From positions 434,001 through 498,000 of the forward strand of contig NZ_AP025498.1 in assembly GCF_024347535.1 (NCBI RefSeq): DNA of 64,000 nt, given 5' to 3'. The notes under the pieces were generated by a model that was not told the DNA's origin, ran no database searches, and saw nothing but the letters and a program-made list of their open reading frames with translations. Below are positions 1-9,341 of this stretch, piece after piece. Numbering within the stretch: the stretch's first letter is position 1; each line of letters opens with the position of its first letter. Source of the stretch: Vibrio kanaloae. GTDB lineage: Bacteria; Pseudomonadota; Gammaproteobacteria; Enterobacterales; Vibrionaceae. A program made the position numbers and the translations under genes.

Positions 1-1221
1 AACTTCATGACCATGAGTGAAGAGCTAGCTTACTACGTAGGTGCTAACCGAATCGTGAAAAACGTAGTTGGTCTGCTTATCTTTATCGCGTCAATCGGTT
101 GGTTAGGTGCGCACATTCTAGGTGGCGGCATGTACCTAGCGTGGATTGCTGACATCGACCTGAACCTTGCGAAAATCATTATTGCGGCGGCATTCACTAT
201 CTACGTTGTTATCGGTGGTTACACTGCGGTTGTATGGACCGATACGATCCAAGCTATCATCCTTTTTGCTGGCTTCATCTTGATGGCGGTTATGTCTGTG
301 GATCACATCGGTGGCATGGATAACCTTTACGCTGCGATGGACCCTGCTGCTACGAGCTTTTTAGCAATCGATAAACTGGGCATTCTGCCTGCTGTTTCTT
401 TGTCTGTGGTTATCGGTGTTGGTGTACTGGCGACGCCTTCATTCCGCCAACGCATCTACTCTGGTAAAGATGTTTCAACTATCCGTCGCTCATTTGTGGC
501 ATCGGGTGTGTTGTATCTTTTCTTCTCAATTATCCCTGCAATCATTGGTATGGCTGCTCACGCCATCGACCCATCATTGGATAACCCGAACTACTCGTTC
601 CCTTACGTAGCAGCAACGGTTCTTCCAGTTGGCGTAGGTATGATTGTTCTTATCGCGGGCCTATCTGCAACCATGTCGAGCGCAAGCTCAGATGCGATTG
701 CTGGCGTGTCTATCCTACTGCGTGACGTTTACGTGATGTTCACAGGCCGCGTGCCAAACAAAGAATCAATGGTGAACTACTCTCGCTTGGCACTGATTGT
801 GGTGATTGGTTTTGCACTGCTGTTCGCGCTTACGTCTAACGACATCATTGGTTACATCACTAAGATGATTTCAACCGTAATGTCGGGCATGTTTGTGTGC
901 GGTATGTTGGGTAAATTCTGGAAACGCTACAACTGGCAAGGTGCGCTTGCTACGCTAGCGGGTGCTTCTGTGGCTTCATTCGTAGTGATGCTAAACGCTG
1001 ATTATACGGCTTTCTGGGGTAATCCTGTGATTCCTTCATGTCTGTTTGCTCTAGCAGCAGGTGTGGCTGTGAGTCTATGTACTCCGGCTAACCAAGTAAC
1101 ACCAGAAATGGCGAAAGCGATTCTTGATGACGAGCGTGCTCTGATGGAGATGGAAATGTCTGAGACTGGCGTACTTGAAGAAGAAGCGGCACCTCAACGC
1201 CCTGCAAATCAAACAAGCTAA
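1..1221 (+). CDS. Sodium:solute symporter (SSS family), 3' part
   Basis: This open frame runs in from the left edge, so the true start lies outside the window; the first in-window Met is not a convincing start. About 406 residues are visible with at least eight hydrophobic segments in the LeuT-like SSS pattern, including the motif GGYTAVVWTDTIQ, which is typical of the family, and a charged cytoplasmic tail rich in Glu. SSS proteins import sugars, uronates or other organic solutes with Na+. The next genes process 2-keto-3-deoxygluconate, so a uronate or oligouronide substrate is a reasonable inference. Substrate cannot be read from this fragment. Confidence 0.9.
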   Translation, partial: NFMTMSEELAYYVGANRIVKNVVGLLIFIASIGWLGAHILGGGMYLAWIADIDLNLAKIIIAAAFTIYVVIGGYTAVVWTDTIQAIILFAGFILMAVMSVDHIGGMDNLYAAMDPAATSFLAIDKLGILPAVSLSVVIGVGVLATPSFRQRIYSGKDVSTIRRSFVASGVLYLFFSIIPAIIGMAAHAIDPSLDNPNYSFPYVAATVLPVGVGMIVLIAGLSATMSSASSDAIAGVSILLRDVYVMFTGRVPNKESMVNYSRLALIVVIGFALLFALTSNDIIGYITKMISTVMSGMFVCGMLGKFWKRYNWQGALATLAGASVASFVVMLNADYTAFWGNPVIPSCLFALAAGVAVSLCTPANQVTPEMAKAILDDERALMEMEMSETGVLEEEAAPQRPANQTS

Positions 1222-1252
1222 ACCTAGTCTCCACAACTGGTTTGCTTAATTC

Positions 1253-1279
1253 AGGCCCTGCTTAACGGTAGGGCCTTTT
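1253..1279 (+). terminator. Hairpin terminator after the SSS symporter gene
   Basis: Perfect 7-bp arms AGGCCCT and AGGGCCT enclose a 10-nt loop and are followed by a T-rich stretch. It lies 30 nt after the symporter stop and before kdgK, so it may end or attenuate transcription from upstream. Confidence 0.75.
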
Positions 1280-1313
1280 CTAAAGTCAATTATCTCTATT
1301 TTTAGGAACGGCT

Positions 1314-2282
1314 ATGTCGGCATCTTCTCTGTTCAATATTGCTTTCTTCGGCGAATGTATGGTCGAAATCAGCGGCTCTCCATTAACCAAAAAATTTGGC
1401 GGCGACACGCTCAATACCGCGCTTTACCTTTCTCGTTTAACCCAACATCAAAACTTGTCCGTTCATTACGCGACGGGTTTAGGTAGCGATGAACTGTCTC
1501 AAAATATGATTGATAGCTGGCAGTTAGAGGGTATTCAAACCAATTTCGTTGAACGTATCCCAAACAAGTTGCCCGGCTTGTACATTGTAGAAACCGACGA
1601 AACGGGTGAGCGACATTTCCACTACTGGCGCAACGACGCGGCAGTAAAATCTTACTTTCAAATCGATAATTTAAATAAGCAAGCCGACAACCTAAACAAG
1701 CTTGAAATCGCCCTGACAGAGAAACAAGTCGATGCGATTTACATCAGCGGTATTAGTATCGCGATCTTGGATGATGCCTCTCGTGAGCGTTTATTCAAAG
1801 TCATTAGCGTGTTCTCAAACCAAGGCGGTAAGTTGATTTTCGATAACAACTATCGCCCACAGCTTTGGAGCACCGAGCAAGCTCAACACTGGTACGCTAA
1901 GTTACTGCCATTGGTAGACATCGCACTGATTACCGAAGACGACGACCTGCTTGTGTGGGGCAACTCAGAAAGCGTTCAACAACGCTGCCTTCGCTTGGGT
2001 TGCCAAGAGAGCGTCATCAAACGTGGCTGCGAGCCATGCAAAATTGTTCAAGTTGAACAAGGCAATGTCGTTGAGAGTTATGTGTCAGCGACTCGTGTTT
2101 CTAATGTGGTTGATACCTGCGCGGCGGGCGATTCATTTGCCGCGGGTTATTTGGCGGCGCGCCTTACTGGCGAGAGCGCCACCGACGCCGCTGAACTTGG
2201 CCACCAACTGGCTTCCACTGTTATCCAATACTCTGGCGCGATCATCCCCGTGAGCGCTATGAGCCAACTGATTAAAAAATAA
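1314..2282 (+). CDS. kdgK: 2-dehydro-3-deoxygluconokinase (KDG kinase)
   Basis: 322-residue PfkB-family sugar kinase. The N-terminal GGDTLNTALYLSRL sugar-binding signature and the C-terminal DTCAAGDSFAAGYLA signature, with the catalytic Asp in AAGD, are both present. KDG kinase phosphorylates 2-keto-3-deoxygluconate to KDPG in the cytoplasm. The gene is followed after 14 nt by KDPG aldolase, which takes that product, so the pair forms the lower part of a uronate pathway (alginate, pectin or glycosaminoglycan derived). The start ATG has AGGAACGG upstream. Other PfkB specificities are possible from the motifs alone, but the neighbour makes KDG kinase by far the best call. Confidence 0.92.
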   Translation: MSASSLFNIAFFGECMVEISGSPLTKKFGGDTLNTALYLSRLTQHQNLSVHYATGLGSDELSQNMIDSWQLEGIQTNFVERIPNKLPGLYIVETDETGERHFHYWRNDAAVKSYFQIDNLNKQADNLNKLEIALTEKQVDAIYISGISIAILDDASRERLFKVISVFSNQGGKLIFDNNYRPQLWSTEQAQHWYAKLLPLVDIALITEDDDLLVWGNSESVQQRCLRLGCQESVIKRGCEPCKIVQVEQGNVVESYVSATRVSNVVDTCAAGDSFAAGYLAARLTGESATDAAELGHQLASTVIQYSGAIIPVSAMSQLIKK

Positions 2283-2296
2283 AAAGCGGAATTATT

Positions 2297-2926
2297 ATGT
2301 CTCAAGAAATGATCAACACACTTAAGCAATTCAAAGTTATTCCTGTAATCCAAATCAACAAGGTTGAACACGCGATTCCACTGGCAAAAGTTCTAGTAGA
2401 AAATGGCTTGCCCGTTGCTGAAGTGACATTCCGCACTGAAGCGGCAGCGGACGCGATTCGTGCGATGCGCGATGCGTATCCAGAGATGTGTATCGGTGCT
2501 GGCACAGTATTGACGCCAGCGCAGATTGACCTAGCGAAAGAGTCGGGCAGCGAATTCATCGTAGCTCCGGGCCTGAACCCAAACACCGTAAAACGTTGCC
2601 AAGAAATCGGCATGCCAATCGTTCCGGGCGTAAACAACCCAAGCCAAGTAGAGCAAGCGCTAGAGCTTGGTCTTAACTTCTTGAAGTTCTTCCCAGCGGA
2701 AGCGTCTGGCGGCATCAACATGGTGAAGTCTCTGCTAGCGCCATACGTTGATGTGTCACTAATGCCAACAGGCGGTATCGGCAAACACAACGTCAATGAC
2801 TACCTAGCCGTGGAACGCGTGGTGTGCTGTGGTGGTACTTGGATGGTGTCGCCAAAGATGATCGAGAACGAACAGTGGGACGAGATCGCGGAGTTAGTTC
2901 GAGAAGCGGTCGCTCTTGTGAACTAA
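2297..2926 (+). CDS. eda: KDPG/KHG aldolase
   Basis: 209 residues, the usual size for class I KDPG aldolases. Visible motifs are EVTFRTEAA, GAGTVLT, the Schiff-base Lys in FLKFFPAE and the phosphate-binding MPTGGIG. The enzyme splits 2-keto-3-deoxy-6-phosphogluconate into pyruvate and glyceraldehyde-3-phosphate. It is tightly coupled to kdgK. An antisense frame opposite it (2302-2796) is only a coding shadow. Confidence 0.95.
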   Translation: MSQEMINTLKQFKVIPVIQINKVEHAIPLAKVLVENGLPVAEVTFRTEAAADAIRAMRDAYPEMCIGAGTVLTPAQIDLAKESGSEFIVAPGLNPNTVKRCQEIGMPIVPGVNNPSQVEQALELGLNFLKFFPAEASGGINMVKSLLAPYVDVSLMPTGGIGKHNVNDYLAVERVVCCGGTWMVSPKMIENEQWDEIAELVREAVALVN

Positions 2927-2969
2927 CGAGAAGCGTTTGGAATAAAGATAAACAACAGCAGTGGTTGAT

Positions 2970-3011
2970 GGTTCTGTTTTGTGAATTACCTCCGATAAAC
3001 AAAACAGAACC
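2970..3011 (+). terminator. 13-bp perfect inverted repeat between eda and the GH20 gene
   Basis: Arms GGTTCTGTTTTGT (2970-2982) and ACAAAACAGAACC (2999-3011) are perfect complements around a 16-nt loop, followed by an AT-rich tail without a long T run. It lies 24 nt before the GH20 start. It may be a terminator for eda, an attenuator, or an operator for the hexosaminidase gene. Confidence 0.6.
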
Positions 3012-3034
3012 ATATTTATATAGGAAAACTAATA

Positions 3035-5485
3035 ATGAAAAAAACTATATTATCCCTATTGATTTCAGGTTCAGTAGTGTCCCCAATGGCGTTAGCAATG
3101 GCTCCAAATACCGATCTAAATTTAATGCCGTACCCACAAACGGTCGAGCTGAAAGCTGGGCAAGTTAAGGTCGACGGTAACTTCAAGGTTTACATCAAAG
3201 GCTTTAATTCTGATCGCGTTGAGTACACGGCGAAACGCTTTATTGATCGCCTTGAGCGTCAGACGGGTGTGCCGATTCTAAATTGGCAGGTTGGTAGTGC
3301 AGACGAAGCGAACCTGATCATTGATATCGACGCGGCGCCAAAGTCTGAAGTACAGAACATCGACTCTGTAGAGTCCTACAAAATTACCACTCAGGGTGAA
3401 CAAATCACGCTGAGCGCACCAAGCCCTTATGGCGCTATTCACGGCATCGAAACCCTTTTACAGCTCGTTGAAACCACGGCGAATGGCTACCATATTCCTG
3501 CCGTAACCATAGTTGATGAGCCTCGTTTCCGCTGGCGTGGTGTCTCTTACGATACGTCACGTCACTTCATTGAATTCGATGTGCTGATTCGTCAGTTAGA
3601 TGCGATGGCGTCGGCGAAGATGAACGTGTTCCATTGGCACTTTTGGGACGACCAAGGTATCCGTATTCAAACGGAATCTTGGCCGCGTCTATGGTCTGAA
3701 ACCGCCGATGGTAATTACTACACCAAAGACCAAGTTCGCTACCTAGTTGAATACGCCCGTAACCTCGGTATTCGTGTGATTCCTGAAGTTTCTCTTCCGG
3801 GTCACTCTTCTGCTGTAGCGCATGCTTACCCACGCTTGATGTCGGGTGGTGAAGGTCAAAGCTACGAACAAGAACGTGGCTGGGGCGTATTTGAGCCATT
3901 GATGGACCCACTTAACCCAGAGCTCTATGAAATGCTGGGCGACGTATTCGACGAAGTGACAGAACTATTCCCAGATGAGTACTTCCACATTGGTGGCGAT
4001 GAGCCGAACTATGCGCAATGGAAAAACAGCGAAAAGCACCAAGAGTTCATTGAAGAGAACAATATCGATGGCGAGCGTGGTCTGCAGTCTTACCTCAATG
4101 TAAAAGTTGAGAAGATGCTGGAAGAGCGCGGTAAGAAGATGACGGGTTGGGATGAGATTTGGCATAAAGAACTGCCGACTTCAATCGTGATTCAAAGCTG
4201 GCAAGGGCACGACAGCATTGGTCGCGCGGCGAAAGAGGGCTACCCAGGTATTCTTTCTACGGGCTACTACCTAGATCAACCACAGCCGACGAGCTACCAC
4301 TATCGCAATGACCCTATGCCAACGGGCATCACTGTTGACGATAAGCTGCACAGCGGCGAAAAGTTCGTGACGTATCAATGGGAGAAGCCACGTTCAAAAG
4401 GCGGCCCACGTAAGGGAACACTGGCTATTATTGAAGCTAAGGACGGCACTTTCCGCGCATTCAGTGATTACAACGGCAAGTCTCGCGAAGAGATCTTCAT
4501 CCTTGATTATGTGCCGGGCAAAACCTTTGTTGGTCACTTCGATAACTTCATGTCGTACACCGAGTTCAACCTAAACCTCAATTCAAAGGGTTTTGCCGAA
4601 GGCAGTTACCAATTGGTCGGTAATGTGCGTTGGCCAACTACAGGTGAAGTGATTGCGAGCAGTGATGTTGAAGGTAGCGTGATTCCAGAGCCAAATGGCG
4701 GTTACCCTGCGGAATTAACCGACAAAGAAAAAGAACTGATCTTAGGCGGCGAGATCACCATGTGGCTAGAGAACAAAGACAGCCTCACTGTAGAAAACTA
4801 CCTATGGCCGCGTAGTTATGCGATTGCAGAGCGTTTCTGGTCTGATGCAGAGCTGACTGACGAACGCAGCATGTACAAGCGCTTGAAGGCGATGGACATA
4901 TGGTCTGAAGTGTCTGTGGGCTTACGTCACCATGCGGATGCTGACATGTTGTTAAAACGTATTGCGAAAGGGCAGGATATCCGCGATCTACGCGTGCTTG
5001 CCAAGTACACCGAGCCAGCACAGTACTACGCACGTAACTGGGAGAAGTGGAATTCTACTGAGCCTAAGGGCACTTTATACAGCCAATACGAGCGCTTAAA
5101 CCGCTTCGTGGATGCACTGCCTGTGGAAAGCTACGCCGTGTATGAGATGCAAGACTTGGTCAATGAAGTGGCGACAGGCAATCAACAAGCGCTTGAGCAA
5201 CTTACAGAGCATTATCAACAAGCAAAAGCGGCTGCACTCGTGGCTAAAAATGTCTTCGCTGGTAATGTGTCTTCGGTAGAGACTGTGGTTGTCGCAGAGA
5301 AAACGGCGGAAGTCGCAGACTTGGCGTTAACCTTGATTGCTAAAGCACAAGCGGGTGAAAAAGTTAGAGCATCAGATGCGAATGCCTACCAAGCGATACT
5401 GTCTGATTCTGCGAAAATCTACGACGAATCGATCATCGCGATTGTTCGCCCAACAGAGCTACTGTTAAAGCGTCTGACTGAATAG
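3035..5485 (+). CDS. Secreted beta-N-acetylhexosaminidase (GH20)
   Basis: 816 residues with a Sec signal peptide (MKKTILSLLISGS..., likely cleavage near residue 22). An N-terminal GH20b-type alpha/beta domain (about 25-150) precedes the GH20 barrel, with FHWHFWDDQG, PEVSLPGHSSA and the catalytic HIGGDEPN (D322-E323). The late barrel motif GGEITMW is at about residue 571. Family members remove terminal GlcNAc or GalNAc from chitooligosaccharides, glycans or glycosaminoglycans by substrate-assisted catalysis. About 115 residues (433-550) interrupt the barrel between the HYRNDP and GGEITMW segments. The C-terminal 200 residues are mainly helical. Location after kdgK-eda suggests a polysaccharide containing both uronic acid and amino sugar, but this is inference. 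Confidence 0.88.
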   Translation: MKKTILSLLISGSVVSPMALAMAPNTDLNLMPYPQTVELKAGQVKVDGNFKVYIKGFNSDRVEYTAKRFIDRLERQTGVPILNWQVGSADEANLIIDIDAAPKSEVQNIDSVESYKITTQGEQITLSAPSPYGAIHGIETLLQLVETTANGYHIPAVTIVDEPRFRWRGVSYDTSRHFIEFDVLIRQLDAMASAKMNVFHWHFWDDQGIRIQTESWPRLWSETADGNYYTKDQVRYLVEYARNLGIRVIPEVSLPGHSSAVAHAYPRLMSGGEGQSYEQERGWGVFEPLMDPLNPELYEMLGDVFDEVTELFPDEYFHIGGDEPNYAQWKNSEKHQEFIEENNIDGERGLQSYLNVKVEKMLEERGKKMTGWDEIWHKELPTSIVIQSWQGHDSIGRAAKEGYPGILSTGYYLDQPQPTSYHYRNDPMPTGITVDDKLHSGEKFVTYQWEKPRSKGGPRKGTLAIIEAKDGTFRAFSDYNGKSREEIFILDYVPGKTFVGHFDNFMSYTEFNLNLNSKGFAEGSYQLVGNVRWPTTGEVIASSDVEGSVIPEPNGGYPAELTDKEKELILGGEITMWLENKDSLTVENYLWPRSYAIAERFWSDAELTDERSMYKRLKAMDIWSEVSVGLRHHADADMLLKRIAKGQDIRDLRVLAKYTEPAQYYARNWEKWNSTEPKGTLYSQYERLNRFVDALPVESYAVYEMQDLVNEVATGNQQALEQLTEHYQQAKAAALVAKNVFAGNVSSVETVVVAEKTAEVADLALTLIAKAQAGEKVRASDANAYQAILSDSAKIYDESIIAIVRPTELLLKRLTE

Positions 5486-5817
5486 AGTGAATAACCTGCT
5501 AGTCGATTAGCTAACCGCTAAATAGATAAAAGCTGCATAGCTACTAATAAGTTACACGACAATAAGAGATTCAAAACGGCCCTCTGTGGGGAATAGTGAT
5601 TAATTTGTCTCAATATTTTGGAGTCGTTACTAGATATTAAACTGAGACACGCCTTAAAGAGTAAAGAATATGAGTTTGTTTTATTCAACCTAGCATAAAC
5701 AAATTAGCTGAAAGAATGAACAAAATGGCTGTCTATTCTTATATTTAAGGTAGGTTACATCCCCACAAATAATTTATGAGTAATATCTGGGCCTAATCTG
5801 AAAAAGGAATAGTCCCT
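5486..5817 (+). other. 332-bp intergenic region before the GPH symporter
   Basis: AT-rich. It contains a widely spaced 6-bp inverted repeat (GTCTCA / TGAGAC) and an AAAAAGGA ribosome-binding site close to 5818. No GTGA-N6-TCAC (CRP core) or sigma-54 motif was found. It probably carries the promoter for the symporter-GH43 pair. Confidence 0.4.
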
Positions 5818-7212
5818 ATGTATAAGTACAAATTACCTGTCCTTGAAAAAGTCGGATTTGGCGCCGGAGATATGGCTGTCAATGTGGTGATTTCATCGAT
5901 GATGTTAATCATTACATTCTTCTATACGGATATTTTTGGTATCAAACCCGAAGACTTAGCGATGTTATTCATTGTGGTCCGATTAATCGATGCGGTGACC
6001 GACCCGTTGATGGGCATGATTACCGATAAGTTTACCTCTCGCTGGGGTCGTTACCGTCAATACCTACTCTTTCTTGCGATTCCTTTTGGTGTCTCGGTCT
6101 ACTTAGCTTTCAGCACACCAGACGGTGATTACAACACTAAACTGGTTTACGCTTACGCGACATATATCCTGATCACTGTCATGTTTACGGCAGTGACAAT
6201 TCCATACATCTCTTTGATCAGTGTGATGACCGACGACCCGAAAGAACGCTTGTCTGCGAACGGTTACCGTTTGTTCTTCGCTAAGATCGCGGCTTTTCTT
6301 GTCACCATTATCGTTCCGCAGTTATCAACCGCTTGGGGTCAAGATAACATCCAATTGGGTTACCAATATTCGATGGGTTTGATGGGATTGATGGGTACGT
6401 TGCTGTTCTTGTTTTGTTTCGCGACCACCAAAGAGCGTATTGAACACGTGGTCGACAAAAAGTCATTCAAAGACCAAGTTAAATTGCTGATGAGAAACGA
6501 CCAATGGTTAGTGCTGTGTGCGGTATGTGTGACAGGTACTATCGGCTACGTGATTCGTGGGTCAGTTGCAGCGTATTATGCCAAGTACTACCTCAGTGGT
6601 GACGCGGGTACTATCTCAGCCTTCCTTGCAACGGGTGTAGGTGCGGCGATTCTGGCGATGGTTGCGTCAACTTGGATCACTAAAAAGTACTGCAAAATTA
6701 AACTGTTCCGTTACAGCCAAGTATCGGTACTGTTATTAAGCTTGATGCTCTACGTATTTGTTGGTCGTGAAGATTTGGCTTTGGCTTTCGTGTTGTATTT
6801 CTTAGTTTCTTTCGTCGTAGATTTGCATGCACCTGTATTTTGGTCTGCGATTGCCGAAGCCGTAGACTACGGCGCATACAAAACAGGTCAACGTGTTTCT
6901 GGCCTAGCGTTTGGCGGTATCTCCTTTAGCCAAAAGCTAGGTATGGGTATCGGCGGTGCGGTGGTTGGTTGGCTACTTACCTATTTCAATTACGTGCCAA
7001 ACGAAGCGCAATCAGACTACGCCCTTACCGGTATCGCACTGATGCTGACGGTTATCCCTGGCTTTTTCCACTTCCTAATGGGCTCACTAATGTCTAAATA
7101 CAAAGTGACTGACAAGTACTACCAATCGATGACGGCCGCCAACATCCAAGGCGGAAAGAAAAACCTAAGTGAAGTTCAACCTTCAAAACCTCAAACAAGT
7201 TTCGAAAATTAA
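5818..7212 (+). CDS. GPH-family (MelB-like) sugar:cation symporter
   Basis: 464 residues with twelve predicted membrane segments. The N-terminal KVGFGAGDMAVN, followed by IDAVTDPLMGMITDK and SRWGRYRQYLL, is the standard GPH (glycoside-pentoside-hexuronide:cation) signature; a cytoplasmic loop near residue 210 and a hydrophilic tail are as expected. It would import a glycoside or pentoside together with Na+ or H+. It ends 9 nt before the GH43 gene, so the likely cargo is an arabino- or xylo-oligosaccharide that GH43 then splits in the cytoplasm. Confidence 0.92.
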   Translation: MYKYKLPVLEKVGFGAGDMAVNVVISSMMLIITFFYTDIFGIKPEDLAMLFIVVRLIDAVTDPLMGMITDKFTSRWGRYRQYLLFLAIPFGVSVYLAFSTPDGDYNTKLVYAYATYILITVMFTAVTIPYISLISVMTDDPKERLSANGYRLFFAKIAAFLVTIIVPQLSTAWGQDNIQLGYQYSMGLMGLMGTLLFLFCFATTKERIEHVVDKKSFKDQVKLLMRNDQWLVLCAVCVTGTIGYVIRGSVAAYYAKYYLSGDAGTISAFLATGVGAAILAMVASTWITKKYCKIKLFRYSQVSVLLLSLMLYVFVGREDLALAFVLYFLVSFVVDLHAPVFWSAIAEAVDYGAYKTGQRVSGLAFGGISFSQKLGMGIGGAVVGWLLTYFNYVPNEAQSDYALTGIALMLTVIPGFFHFLMGSLMSKYKVTDKYYQSMTAANIQGGKKNLSEVQPSKPQTSFEN

Positions 7213-7221
7213 GGCGAGAGT

Positions 7222-8160
7222 ATGACTGAATTCGTAAATCCTATTATAGAGCAGCGTGCTGATCCACACATCTTCAAACACTCGGACGGCTATTACTATT
7301 TTACCGCTTCGGTTCCGGAATATGATCGCATAGAGATTCGTCGAGCAAAGAGTATCTCTGAACTCGACACCACCAGCGAACTCGTCAACGCATGGTACAA
7401 ACCAGATACGGGCCCATACAGTGACTTAATCTGGGCGCCAGAGCTTCACTTTATCGATAACGCTTGGTACGTCTACTTTGCTGCCGCGCCATCACGAGAA
7501 ATCATCGATGGGCTGTTCCAGCACCGTATGTATGCGATTTCCAATTCGAATCCAAACCCGATCACATCAGAATGGACGTTCGAAGGGAAAGTCGATACTG
7601 GCATAGACACGTTCTGTTTAGATGCGACGTCTTTCACTCACAACGGAGTTAACTACTATGTTTGGGCGCAAAAAGACAACAACATCGGCGGTAACTCCAA
7701 TATCTATATATCGGAGTTAGAAACACCGACTAAGCTACGTACCGCTCCCCGATGTTTGACCCTTCCAGAGTTTGAGTGGGAAAAAATTGGTTTTTGGGTC
7801 AATGAAGGACCGTCGGTTATCCACCGTCACGGAAAATTCTGGATGACTTACTCTGCCAGCGCGACCGACGAAAATTACTGTATGGGTCTGCTGTACGCGG
7901 ATGAAAACAGTGACTTGCTTGACCCAAAAAGCTGGGTGAAATCGAAGCAGCCAGTGTTTAAAACTAACTGGGAGAAAAAGATCTACGGGCCTGGCCACAA
8001 CAGTTTTACGGTCGATGAACAAGGCCATGATCTGTTGGTGTATCACGCACGTGCTTACACCGAAATTGAAGGTGACCCGCTTTGGGACCCGAATCGCCAC
8101 ACACGCATTAAACGCCTCATTTGGAAAGACGGCTTTCCCATCTTCGGTGAAGCGATTTAA
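7222..8160 (+). CDS. Glycoside hydrolase family 43, probable alpha-L-arabinofuranosidase
   Basis: 312 residues, no signal peptide, so cytoplasmic. The three GH43 carboxylates are visible: the base Asp in RADPHIF near residue 14, the pKa-tuning Asp in FCLDATSF and the acid Glu in VNEGPSV. The pattern ADPHIFKHSDGYYYFTAS with YDRIEIRRA resembles exo-acting arabinofuranosidases of this family. ATG follows GGCGAGAG. It is co-transcribed with the GPH symporter. Xylosidase activity cannot be excluded because GH43 is mixed. Confidence 0.87.
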   Translation: MTEFVNPIIEQRADPHIFKHSDGYYYFTASVPEYDRIEIRRAKSISELDTTSELVNAWYKPDTGPYSDLIWAPELHFIDNAWYVYFAAAPSREIIDGLFQHRMYAISNSNPNPITSEWTFEGKVDTGIDTFCLDATSFTHNGVNYYVWAQKDNNIGGNSNIYISELETPTKLRTAPRCLTLPEFEWEKIGFWVNEGPSVIHRHGKFWMTYSASATDENYCMGLLYADENSDLLDPKSWVKSKQPVFKTNWEKKIYGPGHNSFTVDEQGHDLLVYHARAYTEIEGDPLWDPNRHTRIKRLIWKDGFPIFGEAI

Positions 8161-8169
8161 TCCAGTTAC

Positions 8170-8203
8170 CTCAGTACCTGCAACTTGCAGGTACTGAGTT
8201 TTT
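8170..8203 (+). terminator. Strong hairpin plus T run between GH43 and the epimerase gene
   Basis: Arms CTCAGTACCTGCAA (8170-8183) and TTGCAGGTACTGAG (8185-8198) are perfectly complementary around one base, so about 12 pairs would form in RNA, followed by five T. It looks like an intrinsic terminator directly before the AAGGA ribosome-binding site of the next gene. Confidence 0.8.
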
Positions 8204-8216
8204 GCAAGGAGTATCT

Positions 8217-9305
8217 ATGCCTAACAGCATCATCCCACCCAGCTCGATCAAGGCTGCTATCGAGAGCGATCTTTTTACCGATGACAAGCCGGCCAAGGTT
8301 CATACCTTACGTAACCACCACGGCATGACAGCTACTTTCATGGATATTGGTGCAACATGGTTGAGCTGCCAAGTTCCAACGCCTTTTGGTCAGCGTGAAG
8401 TGTTGCTCGGCATGACATCAATGCACGATTACCAGTCTCACTCGGCGTTTTTAGGTGCGACCATAGGCCGTTTTGCCAACCGTATTGCCAAAGGGCAATT
8501 CAACTTAAACGGACAGGTTTATTCCATTACCCGTAATGATAATGGCAATAGCTTACACGGTGGTATTGAGGGTTTTGATAAGCGCCGCTGGTTGGTGAAA
8601 GACAAAAGTGATTTACACATTACTTACTGTTTGATGTCTCCCGACGGTGACCAAGGTTTCCCGGGAAACCTTTCCGCTGAAGTCGCGTATACGTTGACGG
8701 AAAACAACCAGCTGTGTATCGAATATTCGGCTATTTGCGACAAAGATTGCCCAGTCAACCTAACTAACCACGCCTACTTTAATTTAGACGGTGCGGAATC
8801 TGGCAAAACCATTCTCGATCATGAATTGCAACTGCGTGCCAACGAATATCTGCCCACTGATGATAAGCTCATTCCGACGGGTGAACTGAAAGCGGTGCAA
8901 GGGACCAATTTTGATTTTAGTACAGCTCAGAGAATCGGAGCCCGTTTACAACAAGATGAAGACCAAAAGTTGGCCAAAGGTTATGACCACGCTTTTACTT
9001 TGCCTGAAGAATTGACTGACGGTGTGAGTACTATCGCTCGCCTAACCAGTTCCGATAAACAGGTGGTGATGTCTGTGTTTACCGACAAACCAGCGATTCA
9101 ATTCTACAGCGGGAACTTCTTGTCAGGAACGCCATCTCGTACTGGGGAGTATCAAAACTATCAAGGGCTTGCGCTTGAGACTCAGTTCCTACCTGACTGT
9201 CCAAACCATCCAACATGGCCGGAAGCGAACAAACGTTTTATTACCAAAAAGTCATTCTATCAGCATCAAACCAGTTATCAGTTTATGACCCATCATAGCC
9301 AGTGA
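8217..9305 (+). CDS. Aldose 1-epimerase (mutarotase)
   Basis: 362 residues from the ATG preceded by AAGGA at 8206-8210; an upstream in-frame TTG at 8202 lies inside the terminator tail and is rejected. GalM-family motifs: GATIGRFANRIAKGQF, NDNGNSLHGG, the catalytic His in NLTNHAYFNL and the base Glu near LALETQFLPD. It interconverts alpha and beta anomers of free aldoses. Position after GH43 and the symporter suggests it handles the arabinose or related sugar released there. It is about 20 residues longer than typical E. coli GalM, with extra sequence at the N terminus. Confidence 0.9.
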   Translation: MPNSIIPPSSIKAAIESDLFTDDKPAKVHTLRNHHGMTATFMDIGATWLSCQVPTPFGQREVLLGMTSMHDYQSHSAFLGATIGRFANRIAKGQFNLNGQVYSITRNDNGNSLHGGIEGFDKRRWLVKDKSDLHITYCLMSPDGDQGFPGNLSAEVAYTLTENNQLCIEYSAICDKDCPVNLTNHAYFNLDGAESGKTILDHELQLRANEYLPTDDKLIPTGELKAVQGTNFDFSTAQRIGARLQQDEDQKLAKGYDHAFTLPEELTDGVSTIARLTSSDKQVVMSVFTDKPAIQFYSGNFLSGTPSRTGEYQNYQGLALETQFLPDCPNHPTWPEANKRFITKKSFYQHQTSYQFMTHHSQ

Positions 9306-9316
9306 TCACAAACGAT

Positions 9317-9341
9317 TTGGGCTGGTAGGGTTCCAGCCCAA
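9317..9341. terminator. Hairpin between convergent epimerase and sensor-kinase genes
   Basis: Perfect 9-bp arms TTGGGCTGG and CCAGCCCAA with a 7-nt loop lie in the gap between converging genes. There is no long T run on either side, so termination strength is uncertain. Confidence 0.55.

Noticed and set aside
2302..2796. 164-codon open frame antisense to eda
   Set aside because: It mirrors a well-supported eda gene, has no family motif and runs through codon-biased sequence, so it is a coding shadow.
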